The notes under the pieces were generated by a model, which worked only from the letters and a program-made list of their open reading frames with translations, was not told where the DNA came from and did no database searches. Shown here in pieces: positions 1-7,472 of a stretch of 64,000 bases of DNA (the first letter of the stretch is position 1; every line of letters begins with the position of its first letter). This stretch comes from SLNP01 sp964568875. GTDB lineage: Bacteria; Bacteroidota; Bacteroidia; Bacteroidales; VadinHA17. The position numbers were made by a program, and so were the translations under genes. The DNA is taken from positions 1 through 64,000 of the forward strand of contig CAZMSH010000005.1 of NCBI GenBank assembly GCA_964568875.1, given 5' to 3'.

Positions 1-128
1 ACCAGGCAACGGCCAGGTCTGAAATGAGGAGGGCAAAACCTGCGAATACCGGCAACGCTGTCAGAAATAAGGCAATAAAAGGCACTGCAGTAAAAACCGG
101 TAAAGGAGAACTTCCGTCAGGAAGGTAA
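1..128. other. Left-edge stretch with ambiguous partial coding
   Basis: Two readings are open up to the window edge and cannot be separated here. On the plus strand, frame 3 is open from base 3 to a TAA at 126-128 and gives a basic 41-residue tail. On the minus strand, a frame running off the left edge gives a strongly hydrophobic peptide (for example the run FIALFLTALPVFAGFALLIS) that looks like a membrane segment, but its only plausible in-frame start is a GTG at 83-85. The hydrophobic reading looks more protein-like to me. Sequence to the left is needed to decide. Confidence 0.25.
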
Positions 129-172
129 TATGGTAAAAAAAAAATTACTAACTTTATAAAAAAATAGGCATC

Positions 173-1015
173 ATGAAAGCAAAGTGGATTTTCTCTTTAA
201 CTATGGCTGCGGCGCTTATAGCGCTCATACCGTCATGCCAGAAGGCAGAAGAAGATAACTCAGGAATGGGCAGGCTGGTAATAAAAGTGACCGATGCTCC
301 ATTCCCGATGGACCTGATCGAATCGGCCACTGTTACTATCTCAAAAGTGGAAATAAGGAAGACAGGTGACGGAGAGGAGGACGGAAGTCCATTTATTGTC
401 CTTTCTGAAGATACTGTTACCTTCGATCTTTTTGAACTGAGGAATGGAATCTCAGAAGAACTTCTTGACATGGAAATACCAGCCGGTGAGTATGACCTGA
501 TAAGGCTTTATGTGAGTAGCGCAGGCCTTAAGCTGAAGGCAGGTTTCGAGTTTAGCGTAAAGGTACCTAGCGGAGAGCAGACAGGCATAAAAATGAAAAT
601 AGATCCACCGCTTGTTGTATCTGAAGGACTTACCGAAGAGCTGCTGCTCGACTTCGACCTTTCACGTTCATTTGTACTGATGGGTCATCCGTTTACTCCG
701 GCCGGTATCAGAGGATTTATCTTCAAACCAGTTATAAGAGTGGTAAACAACTCCACAGCCGGAAGGATTGAGGGTATAGTTACCGATAAGTCGGAGAACA
801 AGCTTCAGGATGCAGCAGTATGGCTGAAGCAGGATACTGTAATAACTTCGGCATATACCGATTCAGTTGGGAAGTATGCAATTATCGGTGTTCCTGAGGG
901 TACCTATTCAATGTTCTCTACAAAATCAGGCTACGACACTGTGCATTATGAGGGAGTTAAAGTATATGCAGGCAACAAGACTGTGAAGAACTTTGAACTT
1001 ACTCCTTTAAGGTAG
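173..1015 (+). CDS. DUF4382 lipoprotein with carboxypeptidase-regulatory-like C-terminal domain
   Basis: A 280-residue secreted lipoprotein. Residues 1-22 form a lipoprotein signal with a lipobox ending in Cys22 (IPSC). Residues about 32-190 match the DUF4382 family, with the typical start GRLVIKVTDAPFP. Residues about 195-280 look like a carboxypeptidase regulatory-like beta sandwich (GRIEGIVTDKSENKLQDAAV, then GKYAIIGVPEGTYSM), a fold common in Bacteroidota surface proteins. The molecular role of DUF4382 proteins is unknown; the layout suggests a small periplasmic or surface-anchored binding protein. A near-match to the -7 box (TAACTTTA, 150-157) lies just upstream. It stands alone and ends at a strong terminator. 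Confidence 0.85.
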   Translation: MKAKWIFSLTMAAALIALIPSCQKAEEDNSGMGRLVIKVTDAPFPMDLIESATVTISKVEIRKTGDGEEDGSPFIVLSEDTVTFDLFELRNGISEELLDMEIPAGEYDLIRLYVSSAGLKLKAGFEFSVKVPSGEQTGIKMKIDPPLVVSEGLTEELLLDFDLSRSFVLMGHPFTPAGIRGFIFKPVIRVVNNSTAGRIEGIVTDKSENKLQDAAVWLKQDTVITSAYTDSVGKYAIIGVPEGTYSMFSTKSGYDTVHYEGVKVYAGNKTVKNFELTPLR

Positions 1016-1033
1016 AATAGTTGATGCGATAAT

Positions 1034-1066
1034 AAAAAAAACCCGGAAAAAGACCCGGGTTTTTTT
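1034..1066. terminator. Rho-independent terminator, bidirectional
   Basis: The arms ACCCGG (1041-1046) and CCGGGT (1055-1060) enclose an 8-base loop and are flanked by an A run at 1034-1040 and a T run at 1061-1066. The A/T flanks would work for either strand. It sits 19 bases after the DUF4382 stop codon. Confidence 0.85.
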
Positions 1067-1160
1067 ATTGTTTGTAACTTTATTATCCGGAAGGCAGAGT
1101 TCTTAGGTTGTTGTCTGGTAAAAACAGAGGAGTACTCTTTTCTCCTTCCTTACTGAGCCA

Positions 1161-1754
1161 ATGAGGAGAGATGGGATTCTAACCATTCCAAATATCCTGG
1201 GATTCTACAGGCTGCTTATGTTTCCTGTGATTCTGTGGTTTGCTCTGTCAGGCAGGGAAATTCTTTTCGCTGTGTTCCTGGTATTGAACCTTCTTAGTGA
1301 TGTTGCCGACGGAATCATAGCCCGAAGGTTTAATATGGAATCAGATTTCGGTGCCAGACTTGATTCCTTTGCAGACAACTTCAACTATCTGCTGGCATTT
1401 GTGGGTATTTATGTTTTCAAACTGGATGATTTTATGCCACACATCATCAGCTTTCTTATTTTTGCAGGATCTCTTATACTTACAGTCGTGGTATCACTGA
1501 TAAAATTCGGCAGGTTTCCAAGTTTCCATCTTTATATGGCAAAGATAAGCGGGTATATACAGGGTGCTTTCCTGATATCACTTTTTACAGTTGGGTTCAT
1601 TACCCCATTTTATTATTTCATGATAATTTGGGGTATTTTGGGAGCAGTTGAACACATTGCAATACAGATGGTAATTCCCGAAATGAGATCAAACGTCAAA
1701 GGCCTCTATTGGGTTCTCAGCGAAAAAAATAAAGCTTCAAAACAACAGGTATGA
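1161..1754 (+). CDS. CDP-alcohol phosphatidyltransferase family protein
   Basis: A 197-residue integral membrane enzyme of the CDP-alcohol phosphatidyltransferase family, which moves a phosphatidyl group from CDP-diacylglycerol to an alcohol. The family signature DG(x)2AR(x)8G(x)3D(x)3D is complete near residues 48-74 (DVADGIIARR, then GARLDSFAD). The N-terminus TIPNILGFYRLLMFP resembles the PgsA/Cls-like subgroup, but the acceptor alcohol cannot be told from sequence. Several hydrophobic spans follow. It begins a three-gene operon that also holds a CdsA-like enzyme making its presumed substrate. Its stop overlaps the next start (ATGA, 1751-1754), so translation is probably coupled. Confidence 0.88.
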   Translation: MRRDGILTIPNILGFYRLLMFPVILWFALSGREILFAVFLVLNLLSDVADGIIARRFNMESDFGARLDSFADNFNYLLAFVGIYVFKLDDFMPHIISFLIFAGSLILTVVVSLIKFGRFPSFHLYMAKISGYIQGAFLISLFTVGFITPFYYFMIIWGILGAVEHIAIQMVIPEMRSNVKGLYWVLSEKNKASKQQV

Positions 1755-2548
1755 TTTTTCATTCATCTTTTGAGTACATCTATTTATGGCTTCCCCTGGC
1801 AGGTTTTGTGGTAGGACTCATTGGTTCGATGGTTGGCGGCGGGGGAGGCTTTTTCTTCCTGCCCTTGCTTACTCTTCTCTTTAACGTACAGCCTCAGATT
1901 GCCGTTGCCACTTCACTGTCAGCGACTATTCCAATCTGTGTGGTAGGTTCCTACGGTCACTACCGTCATGGTAACCTTGCCATACGAAAGGGACTTGCTT
2001 TTGCCGCAGCAGGTATCTTCGGTGCTATTGCCGGCGCGAGCCTGGTTAAGATAATGTCGGTAGAACATCTTAAAACCAGTTTTGGCGTCTATTCTATCCT
2101 TATAGCTACCCATATGCTCATCAATAACCGAAAACGCAAGATCGCTGAAGCAAATGGGACAGTCCTGTCTCCCGGCTCCCGGTTACAAAACCTGGCAAAA
2201 TGCATCTTCTTCGGATTCCTGGCAGGGTTGATTACCGGAACATTCGGAACCAGTGGAAACGCTCCGGTAATGGCCGGTTTATTTACAATGCAGATACCGC
2301 TTTCAGTGGTTCTGGGTACTACCCTTATGGTTGTTAGCGCCAATACTATCTCATCTTTTTTCGCCCACACCATGGTTGGTGATATTGACCTTACACTTGT
2401 TTATTTCCTTACTTCAGGCACTATCATTGGAGCTCTTGCAGGACCCAGGCTTATGGCAAAGATAAAGGTTAACCGTGCTGACGGAGCAGTCAGAAAGTGG
2501 TATGCACTGGGAATGATAGCCTTTGGTGTTCTGATGATTATTGCATAA
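1751..2548 (+). CDS. TauE/SafE family sulfite exporter-like permease
   Basis: A 265-residue polytopic inner-membrane protein of the TauE/SafE family (formerly DUF81). It has the glycine-rich N-terminal repeat GFVVGLIGSMVGGGGGFFFLP and a second half-repeat FFGFLAGLITGTFGTSGN, the two inverted halves typical of the family. Members export sulfite, sulfoacetate or other small organosulfur anions; the substrate here is unknown. It overlaps the upstream phosphatidyltransferase by 4 bases, and the cdsA-like ATG follows its stop by about 31 bases. The lipid-gene context does not point to a sulfur substrate, so the placement may only reflect co-transcription. Confidence 0.88.
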   Translation: MIFHSSFEYIYLWLPLAGFVVGLIGSMVGGGGGFFFLPLLTLLFNVQPQIAVATSLSATIPICVVGSYGHYRHGNLAIRKGLAFAAAGIFGAIAGASLVKIMSVEHLKTSFGVYSILIATHMLINNRKRKIAEANGTVLSPGSRLQNLAKCIFFGFLAGLITGTFGTSGNAPVMAGLFTMQIPLSVVLGTTLMVVSANTISSFFAHTMVGDIDLTLVYFLTSGTIIGALAGPRLMAKIKVNRADGAVRKWYALGMIAFGVLMIIA

Positions 2549-2579
2549 AACAATATCAGACAACAGGTCAGATAGTGTT

Positions 2580-3320
2580 ATGTTACTGACCATATATATA
2601 CTTATACTTATATACTTCAGCCTTGGAGTGCTCTGCTTCCTGTTTATCAACCACAGGAAAGAGATTCCGGTAGCACGAAAAAGCTGGGTGAAGCTGTTCT
2701 CATATTTTATTATTATCAACATACTGTTTTTCAGTATTATAATCAATACATTTTTCTTCAGGATCTTAGCAGTTATTATTATTATGGTGGGCTCCTATGA
2801 GCTTTTTTCGCTTTTCATAAGATCGAGATACAGCAGAAAATTGTTTTTTGCGTTTTCTTCAATTCTCTACTCTGTTCTTGCAGCCGGTTTCTATATATTC
2901 AGCGGAATGGATATGGGAGTTATACTGTTTACGTTTCTGATAATAGCAATATTTGACGGCTTCAGCCAGATTACCGGTCAGCTTTTCGGGCACGTAAAAC
3001 TCTTCCCCTCGGTCAGTCCCGGCAAAACAGTAGAAGGACTCATTGGAGGCGCCTTGATTGCCATATTGAGTTCTGTACTGGCAGAAGGCCTTATTGATGT
3101 CAGGCCCCTGAAAGCTATGTGGCTCGGGGCGGGAGTGGTTTTATTTGCTTTTGCCGGCGATACACTTTCATCTTGCTACAAGAGAAGATTCGGGGTAAAG
3201 GATTTCAGCAACATCATACCTGGCCACGGAGGCTTTCTCGACAGGTTTGACAGCCTTATAACCGGTGGCGCCTGGGTAGCCTTCAATGGTTTTATCACCG
3301 CCATTGCAGGCGGTATTTAA
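2580..3320 (+). CDS. cdsA: Phosphatidate cytidylyltransferase (CDP-diglyceride synthase)
   Basis: CdsA converts phosphatidate and CTP to CDP-diacylglycerol at the inner membrane. The C-terminal family signature is clear: S-C-Y-K-R-R-F-G-V-K-D followed by IPGHGGFLDRFD near residues 200-228, preceded by SPGKTVEGLIGG. Multiple hydrophobic helices fill the first 130 residues. I chose the ATG at 2580 (MLLTIYIL); a TTG at 2541 would extend it 13 residues and overlap the TauE-like gene. The product is about 246 residues. As third gene of the operon it would feed CDP-DAG to the enzyme encoded by the first gene. It converges on the sugar dehydrogenase with only 11 bases between stops. Confidence 0.9.
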   Translation: MLLTIYILILIYFSLGVLCFLFINHRKEIPVARKSWVKLFSYFIIINILFFSIIINTFFFRILAVIIIMVGSYELFSLFIRSRYSRKLFFAFSSILYSVLAAGFYIFSGMDMGVILFTFLIIAIFDGFSQITGQLFGHVKLFPSVSPGKTVEGLIGGALIAILSSVLAEGLIDVRPLKAMWLGAGVVLFAFAGDTLSSCYKRRFGVKDFSNIIPGHGGFLDRFDSLITGGAWVAFNGFITAIAGGI

Positions 3321-3331
3321 GGTCTTTATAG

Positions 3332-4969
3332 TCAGCTCTTCCGGATCTCCTCCTTAATTCTCTGGATATGTCCGCGGCCAAGTCCCTTCACTTCGCATCC
3401 CAGCTTGAAATAGCGCCTTATCTTTTCGTCAGTAAGTATTCCGAAGCAATCTATAATCGCGGCTGGTTTGCCAATTTTCCTTACAACCTCATCGGGATCA
3501 AGATCAAGATAGGCCTTATGAGGAACCGCAAGAATAACTGCATCTGCATCTTTAAGTGCCTTTTCAATATCCTGTTCTATGCTTATATCCTTTAACTTAT
3601 CCTGATTCCTGAAGAACCTTGATTTGCTCTGACCAATGCCCGGATATGTGTCCTGTTGCTCAAATTCCCACCAGTGTTCAACATATGGATCGTGAACCCT
3701 TATTTCCGCACCCATTTCGGCAAGCTTGCGTATTACTATTTCAGATCCGCTGTAGCGGGTGTCACCAACATCTTCACGATAAGCAGCTCCAAGGACCAGA
3801 ATTTCAGCTGCAGCAATTGGCTGTCCCATGTTTCTCAGGGCATCGCGCGTAAGCTGACCGACATGGAGTCCCCGTGTGTCGTTAATGTCAATAGCCATTG
3901 GTGTTATCCTGAAGATATCATCCTCAAAGCCAAGTATGTGTTTGTAGGCCCATACGCCAAGGCCTCCGTCCTTCGGAAGGCAGTATCCTCCAATACCCGG
4001 TCCAGGAAAGATCATATTACTATGGGTCGGTCGTACCTTAATTGCTTTTATCACCTTAATCAGGTCAACCCCGTTGCGTTCTGCAAAAAGACTCCATTCG
4101 TCCATGAACGCAAGAATGGTTGCCCTGTAGCTGTTTTCAATAATCTTTGCAGTCTCCGACTCAATAGGTCTGTCCATTACTGTGAGAGGATACTCGTCAG
4201 TATTCAGGACTTCCTTCAGGAATTTTTCGACTCTCTTTTTTGCGGTGTCGTTGGTGCCACTGCATACTCTCCAGAAATCTCTGATGCTTGCTACGTAATT
4301 ACGGCCGGGCATAACTCTTTCATAGCTGTGAGCCAGCAATGGATTACTCTTTATCCCTCTTTTTCTGAATGCTTTTTTCATTATCGGGTAGGCAACCTGT
4401 TCGGTGGTTCCCGGAGCAACTGTTGTTTCTATAAGCACCAGAGCATCGGGTGGAATTCGCTCTGCTATTTCATGAAGGGAAGCCTCCAGGGCAGCCATCT
4501 CAGTCTGACCGTTTCTCACATTGCCAAGTTCATCTTTCAGGTAGTCGCACTGGACATCCACTACCACAACATCAGCAAGCCTGAGCACATCGTATGTATA
4601 TGTTGCAATAAGAGTCTTTTTCTCCTTTACACATCTTTCAATCATGGGATCAACTTCAGGATCTTCTGCCTTGACAGGTGAAATGCCGCGGTTAAGGAGT
4701 GGTATTTTCCAGTAGCTGCGGACACTTGGTCGTTGCATGCCGATAACGAATTTTGATGGTTCGCCTGTTTCCCTGTCAACGGAATCAGCTACAATCGCCG
4801 CCATGACAGCGCCGACGAAACCAACACCCATTACAACCACTATTTCACGGCCTTTGGCTCTTTCGGCAGCTACCATCTTTTGAAGCCGCTCAAATTCAGC
4901 CTTATACTCTTCTTTATCTGGTATTTGAAACTTTTCACCGGCCGGACTTATTGAAAACTGTACATTCAT
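3332..4969 (-). CDS. UDP-glucose/GDP-mannose dehydrogenase family nucleotide-sugar dehydrogenase
   Basis: An NAD-dependent four-electron oxidase that turns the sugar C6 alcohol of a nucleotide sugar into a carboxylate. The NAD-binding loop GVGFVG is at residues 48-53. The middle domain shows the conserved E-x-x-K (ESETAKIIENSYRA, about residue 270), and the catalytic cysteine lies in GIGGYCLPKD at about residue 326. The C-terminal UDP-binding domain includes VLGAAYREDVGDTRYS. At 545 residues it is about 100 longer than usual, from a 40-residue N-terminal lead and insertions. PGTTEQVA and ERVMPGRNYV resemble UDP-HexNAc dehydrogenases such as WecC; the exact substrate is uncertain. No capsule genes adjoin it. 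Confidence 0.9.
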   Translation of the reverse strand: MNVQFSISPAGEKFQIPDKEEYKAEFERLQKMVAAERAKGREIVVVMGVGFVGAVMAAIVADSVDRETGEPSKFVIGMQRPSVRSYWKIPLLNRGISPVKAEDPEVDPMIERCVKEKKTLIATYTYDVLRLADVVVVDVQCDYLKDELGNVRNGQTEMAALEASLHEIAERIPPDALVLIETTVAPGTTEQVAYPIMKKAFRKRGIKSNPLLAHSYERVMPGRNYVASIRDFWRVCSGTNDTAKKRVEKFLKEVLNTDEYPLTVMDRPIESETAKIIENSYRATILAFMDEWSLFAERNGVDLIKVIKAIKVRPTHSNMIFPGPGIGGYCLPKDGGLGVWAYKHILGFEDDIFRITPMAIDINDTRGLHVGQLTRDALRNMGQPIAAAEILVLGAAYREDVGDTRYSGSEIVIRKLAEMGAEIRVHDPYVEHWWEFEQQDTYPGIGQSKSRFFRNQDKLKDISIEQDIEKALKDADAVILAVPHKAYLDLDPDEVVRKIGKPAAIIDCFGILTDEKIRRYFKLGCEVKGLGRGHIQRIKEEIRKS

Positions 4970-5114
4970 TTTAGTAATTGTTTTATTAAGGGATAAAATT
5001 CAATTAACTGATAAAAATATGAATGTTTTGATGATCTGAACCTGACAGGCTGATGCTTTTTGATAAAATGCAATTGGAAGGTGATTAATCAGGGTTTATT
5101 ACTGATAAATCTAA

Positions 5115-5202
5115 TCCGCCTCGCAAGCGGGCGTCGGCAATCTGCCTTCGGCATCCCCGGTATTTTTATTTTAATTCCTCCGCCTCGCAAGCGGGCGTCG
5201 GC
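5115..5202. repeat. Pair of 24-base direct repeats beside tRNA-Cys
   Basis: The 24-mer beginning TCCGCCTCGCAAGCGGGCG is repeated without change at 5115-5138 and 5179-5202, 64 bases apart. Each copy is itself partly self-complementary (CCGC and GCGG around CTCGCAA). The unit is GC-rich in an otherwise AT-rich gap. This and the flanking arms suggest a dispersed intergenic repeat rather than coding sequence; a 64-codon reading frame through it has no protein-like features. Confidence 0.7.
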
Positions 5203-5216
5203 CTTAAAATAAAAAT
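5162..5216. repeat. Inverted repeat enclosing the second 24-mer
   Basis: The 13-base arms ATTTTTATTTTAA (5162-5174) and TTAAAATAAAAAT (5204-5216) are exact reverse complements. They enclose a 29-base loop made up almost entirely of the second 24-mer direct repeat. The right arm runs directly into the tRNA terminator hairpin, so the two structures could compete for pairing. Confidence 0.65.
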
Positions 5217-5248
5217 CCCCCGGTTCACTGCGTTCCCCGGGGGTTTTT
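5211..5248 (-). terminator. Terminator downstream of tRNA-Cys
   Basis: The arms CCCCCGG (5217-5223) and CCGGGGG (5237-5243) pair perfectly around a 13-base loop, flanked by A and T runs. Read on the minus strand, the hairpin starts a few bases after the tRNA 3' end and is followed by a T-rich tail, as expected for intrinsic termination of tRNA-Cys. Confidence 0.75.
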
Positions 5249-5252
5249 GTTG

Positions 5253-5323
5253 AGGTCGGTGGCGGAGTCGAACCGCCGTACACGGTTTTGCAGACCGCTA
5301 CCTAGCCACTCGGTCAACCGACC
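5253..5323 (-). tRNA. tRNA-Cys (GCA)
   Basis: A 71-base cloverleaf read on the minus strand. The acceptor arms GGTCGGT and ACCGACC pair perfectly. The anticodon loop CTGCAAA carries anticodon GCA (cysteine), and the T arm contains GGTTCGACTCC. The discriminator base is U, as is usual for tRNA-Cys. The 3' CCA is not encoded, so it must be added by nucleotidyltransferase. Confidence 0.95.
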
Positions 5324-5513
5324 AAATCGGTTGCAAAGGTAAAAAAACCCGTCAACAAATCCAAGCCTTGTTACATGTAAGTATGTTCAAGGGTGGAGAC
5401 ACGCCTCCTTATATGTTTTACCGGGTTCACTACCTGATAAATCTTATTTCATATGCGATGTAGTTTCTGATATTAACCTTACTTTTATGCAATGTTTAAT
5501 ACCACCCAATAAG

Positions 5514-6401
5514 ATGGATCAGTTTTCTATAAAGGACCTTGAAAGACTATCAGGCATAAACGCACATACAATAAGGATATGGGAACGGCGCTATGGTCTC
5601 ATGGAGCCAATGAGAACATCTACCAACAGAAGGGTTTATTCCGGTGAGGATCTCAGACGAATAATCAGTATCGGGATCCTGAACAGGAGTGGGCTGAAGG
5701 TTTCAAAAATTGCACGACTCACCAGCGACCAGCTTGACAGGATGGTCGAGGAGCAACTTGGATCTTCAACAATGGCAACGGATGAAACAGAGAGGCTTCT
5801 TGTTGCCATGCTGGAGGTTGACACTCTTTCTGCAAAAAGGATACTGAAAGAGTCTCTCAAAACAAGAGGTATAGAGGTCACAATTGAAGAACTGATATTT
5901 CCTTTTATAAGGCGTGTGGGAGATCTTTGGCAGACCGGAACCATAAATCCGGGTCACGAACACTTCATAAGCAACATATTCAGAAACCAGATAATAACAG
6001 AACTGGAATCCTCACTTCCTTACCCTGAAGAAGGTTCGCCATCGGCCATACTGTTTCTTCCCGAGCTTGAGATGCATGAGTTGCCTCTTCTCCTTTATGA
6101 ATATGTTTTCAGAAAGTCAGGTTATGAGACCATTTATCTTGGACAGATGACCCCCGTTGAGGCAGCTATAGCGCTGGCAGAAAAGCGAAAACCTGCATTT
6201 GTGGTAACCGGTGCCTCTACCACCCTGCCCCCAAAGCCAACGAAACTTATAAGGAGCCTTAGCAATGCACTTCCATGGTGTACCATAATTATTGCAGGAA
6301 ACCTGACGTCACTTAAGTCTGTGTCAGCGCTCAAAAACGTAAAAGCTGTAAGTTCAGTTGATAAACTCCGCAAATTGCTCGCTAAAAACACTAAAGGGTG
6401 A
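5514..6401 (+). CDS. MerR-family regulator with CarH-like B12-binding domain
   Basis: A 295-residue transcription factor. Residues 1-75 are a MerR winged helix (FSIKDLERLSGINAHTIRIWERRYGLM). The rest resembles the cobalamin-binding half of CarH/LitR: a four-helix cap with the W-x9-E-H signature (Trp139, Glu149-His150) and a Rossmann-like domain whose expected cobalt-ligand histidine is His188. CarH usually has E-x-H-x-x-G; here the last position is proline (EMHELP). CarH proteins use adenosylcobalamin to sense light; light sensing here is inference. I chose the ATG at 5514, since MDQFSIKDL is the usual start; an ATG at 5487 adds nine unlikely residues. No carotenoid or photolyase genes are nearby. 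Confidence 0.85.
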   Translation: MDQFSIKDLERLSGINAHTIRIWERRYGLMEPMRTSTNRRVYSGEDLRRIISIGILNRSGLKVSKIARLTSDQLDRMVEEQLGSSTMATDETERLLVAMLEVDTLSAKRILKESLKTRGIEVTIEELIFPFIRRVGDLWQTGTINPGHEHFISNIFRNQIITELESSLPYPEEGSPSAILFLPELEMHELPLLLYEYVFRKSGYETIYLGQMTPVEAAIALAEKRKPAFVVTGASTTLPPKPTKLIRSLSNALPWCTIIIAGNLTSLKSVSALKNVKAVSSVDKLRKLLAKNTKG

Positions 6402-6411
6402 AGTGTGCAGG

Positions 6412-7281
6412 TCAGTATGTCCGGGTCATTGTTTTGGGAACCGCAATTATAAAGTCGGCACTATCATAATTTTCTTTTGAAAGAGATGCCGGATCATCTT
6501 CAAGAACCAGGTTTATTACGGCAATCTTAAGTTCTGGTTTGTACTTCCTGAGGTACCAGACAATTCCCTCGTGCCTGTTAGAATGGTAACTGCCATTAAG
6601 GTGAAGAAATATATCTCCCACGGAATAGTTACCTGCTATCGCCCAGGCCATGGTAACATCCTTCAATGCCTGTGCCCTGGGTAAATTTTCATTTACATGC
6701 GAGCCCATCGCTCCTCCTCCCATAGAAAGCATATCCTTATAGCATTTTAACTCAGGATCATATTCGAAGGGCATCGGTGCGAAAAGTGATTTCGATTCAT
6801 CGCTAAGGTTGTCAAGGGCCCCGAAGCCTCCAGCCGCAACCATGGCCGCGTACCTCCGCGGAACGTTTGTAGCAATATACCTCAGACCATTGTCCTTTAC
6901 AAAAGTCATAAGAGGCTTGTAATCAGTTTTGTAATTGTTCCACAGCTTAGCTTCTGATTCAAAGTTTGTCTCCCTTACAAAGCCTGCGAGGTACTCGTCT
7001 ATAATCAACTGATTATCTGTTTCAAACATCTCTGCACCAACAACCAGTGATGATCCTCTTTCAGCGTAAAGCGATTTTGCCAGCTCAAGTTGCAGCCAGT
7101 GGGCAATGGGATCATTATGCAGTTCTCCAAAGAAAATTACATCGTAATTCAATAATTCAGATACCATTTCGGTATAGCCGGTCTTCTCCCCTTTGGCCTT
7201 ATATATAAGGTATGCAGGTTTATCGTTGCTGAAGGCCATCAGTAACGGCAAAACGGCCAGTAAAAGAAATATTTGTCTCAT
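6412..7281 (-). CDS. ChaN-like secreted protein (DUF399)
   Basis: A 289-residue secreted protein of the ChaN/DUF399 family, known for haem-binding, iron-regulated lipoproteins. A signal peptide covers about residues 1-18, but no lipobox cysteine is visible, so it is probably soluble in the periplasm. The family core VIFFGELHNDPIAHWLQLEL is at residues 49-68. The ATNVPRRYAAMVAAGG stretch and the late SYHSNRHEG histidines also fit the family. It converges on the MerR gene with 10 bases between stops. A -7 box at 7305-7312 gives a leader of about 17 bases. The ligand cannot be proven from sequence. Confidence 0.82.
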   Translation of the reverse strand: MRQIFLLLAVLPLLMAFSNDKPAYLIYKAKGEKTGYTEMVSELLNYDVIFFGELHNDPIAHWLQLELAKSLYAERGSSLVVGAEMFETDNQLIIDEYLAGFVRETNFESEAKLWNNYKTDYKPLMTFVKDNGLRYIATNVPRRYAAMVAAGGFGALDNLSDESKSLFAPMPFEYDPELKCYKDMLSMGGGAMGSHVNENLPRAQALKDVTMAWAIAGNYSVGDIFLHLNGSYHSNRHEGIVWYLRKYKPELKIAVINLVLEDDPASLSKENYDSADFIIAVPKTMTRTY

Positions 7282-7304
7282 AGCTTGTAAATTTTTTCAG
7301 ACAT

Positions 7305-7312
7305 CAAATATA
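7305..7312 (-). promoter_or_regulatory. -7 promoter box for the ChaN-like gene
   Basis: TATATTTG on the minus strand matches the Bacteroidota -7 consensus TAnnTTTG, 23 bases before the start codon. No clear -33 TTG lies at standard spacing. Confidence 0.55.
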
Positions 7313-7472
7313 ATCTATATTAAGGAATGCGATTGTCATATTAATACCGAAGGTAATCCTGTTTAGGATACAAATAGTTATCTTAGCGTTCATTATTCTT
7401 GAACACATTTACCTTAAGATGGTTCAGTCGCATAACTGTCAGATGGTTGATCAGTTGTATTTGTAGGAGCTT

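Noticed and set aside
3656..4681. 341-codon plus-strand frame opposite the nucleotide-sugar dehydrogenase
   Set aside because: It is antisense to a well-conserved enzyme with all motifs. The translation is Cys/Ser/His-rich with no domain-like pattern, so it is a shadow.
5089..5283. 64-codon minus-strand frame through the repeats and tRNA-Cys
   Set aside because: It overlaps a clear tRNA and palindromic repeats, and the peptide has no protein-like features.
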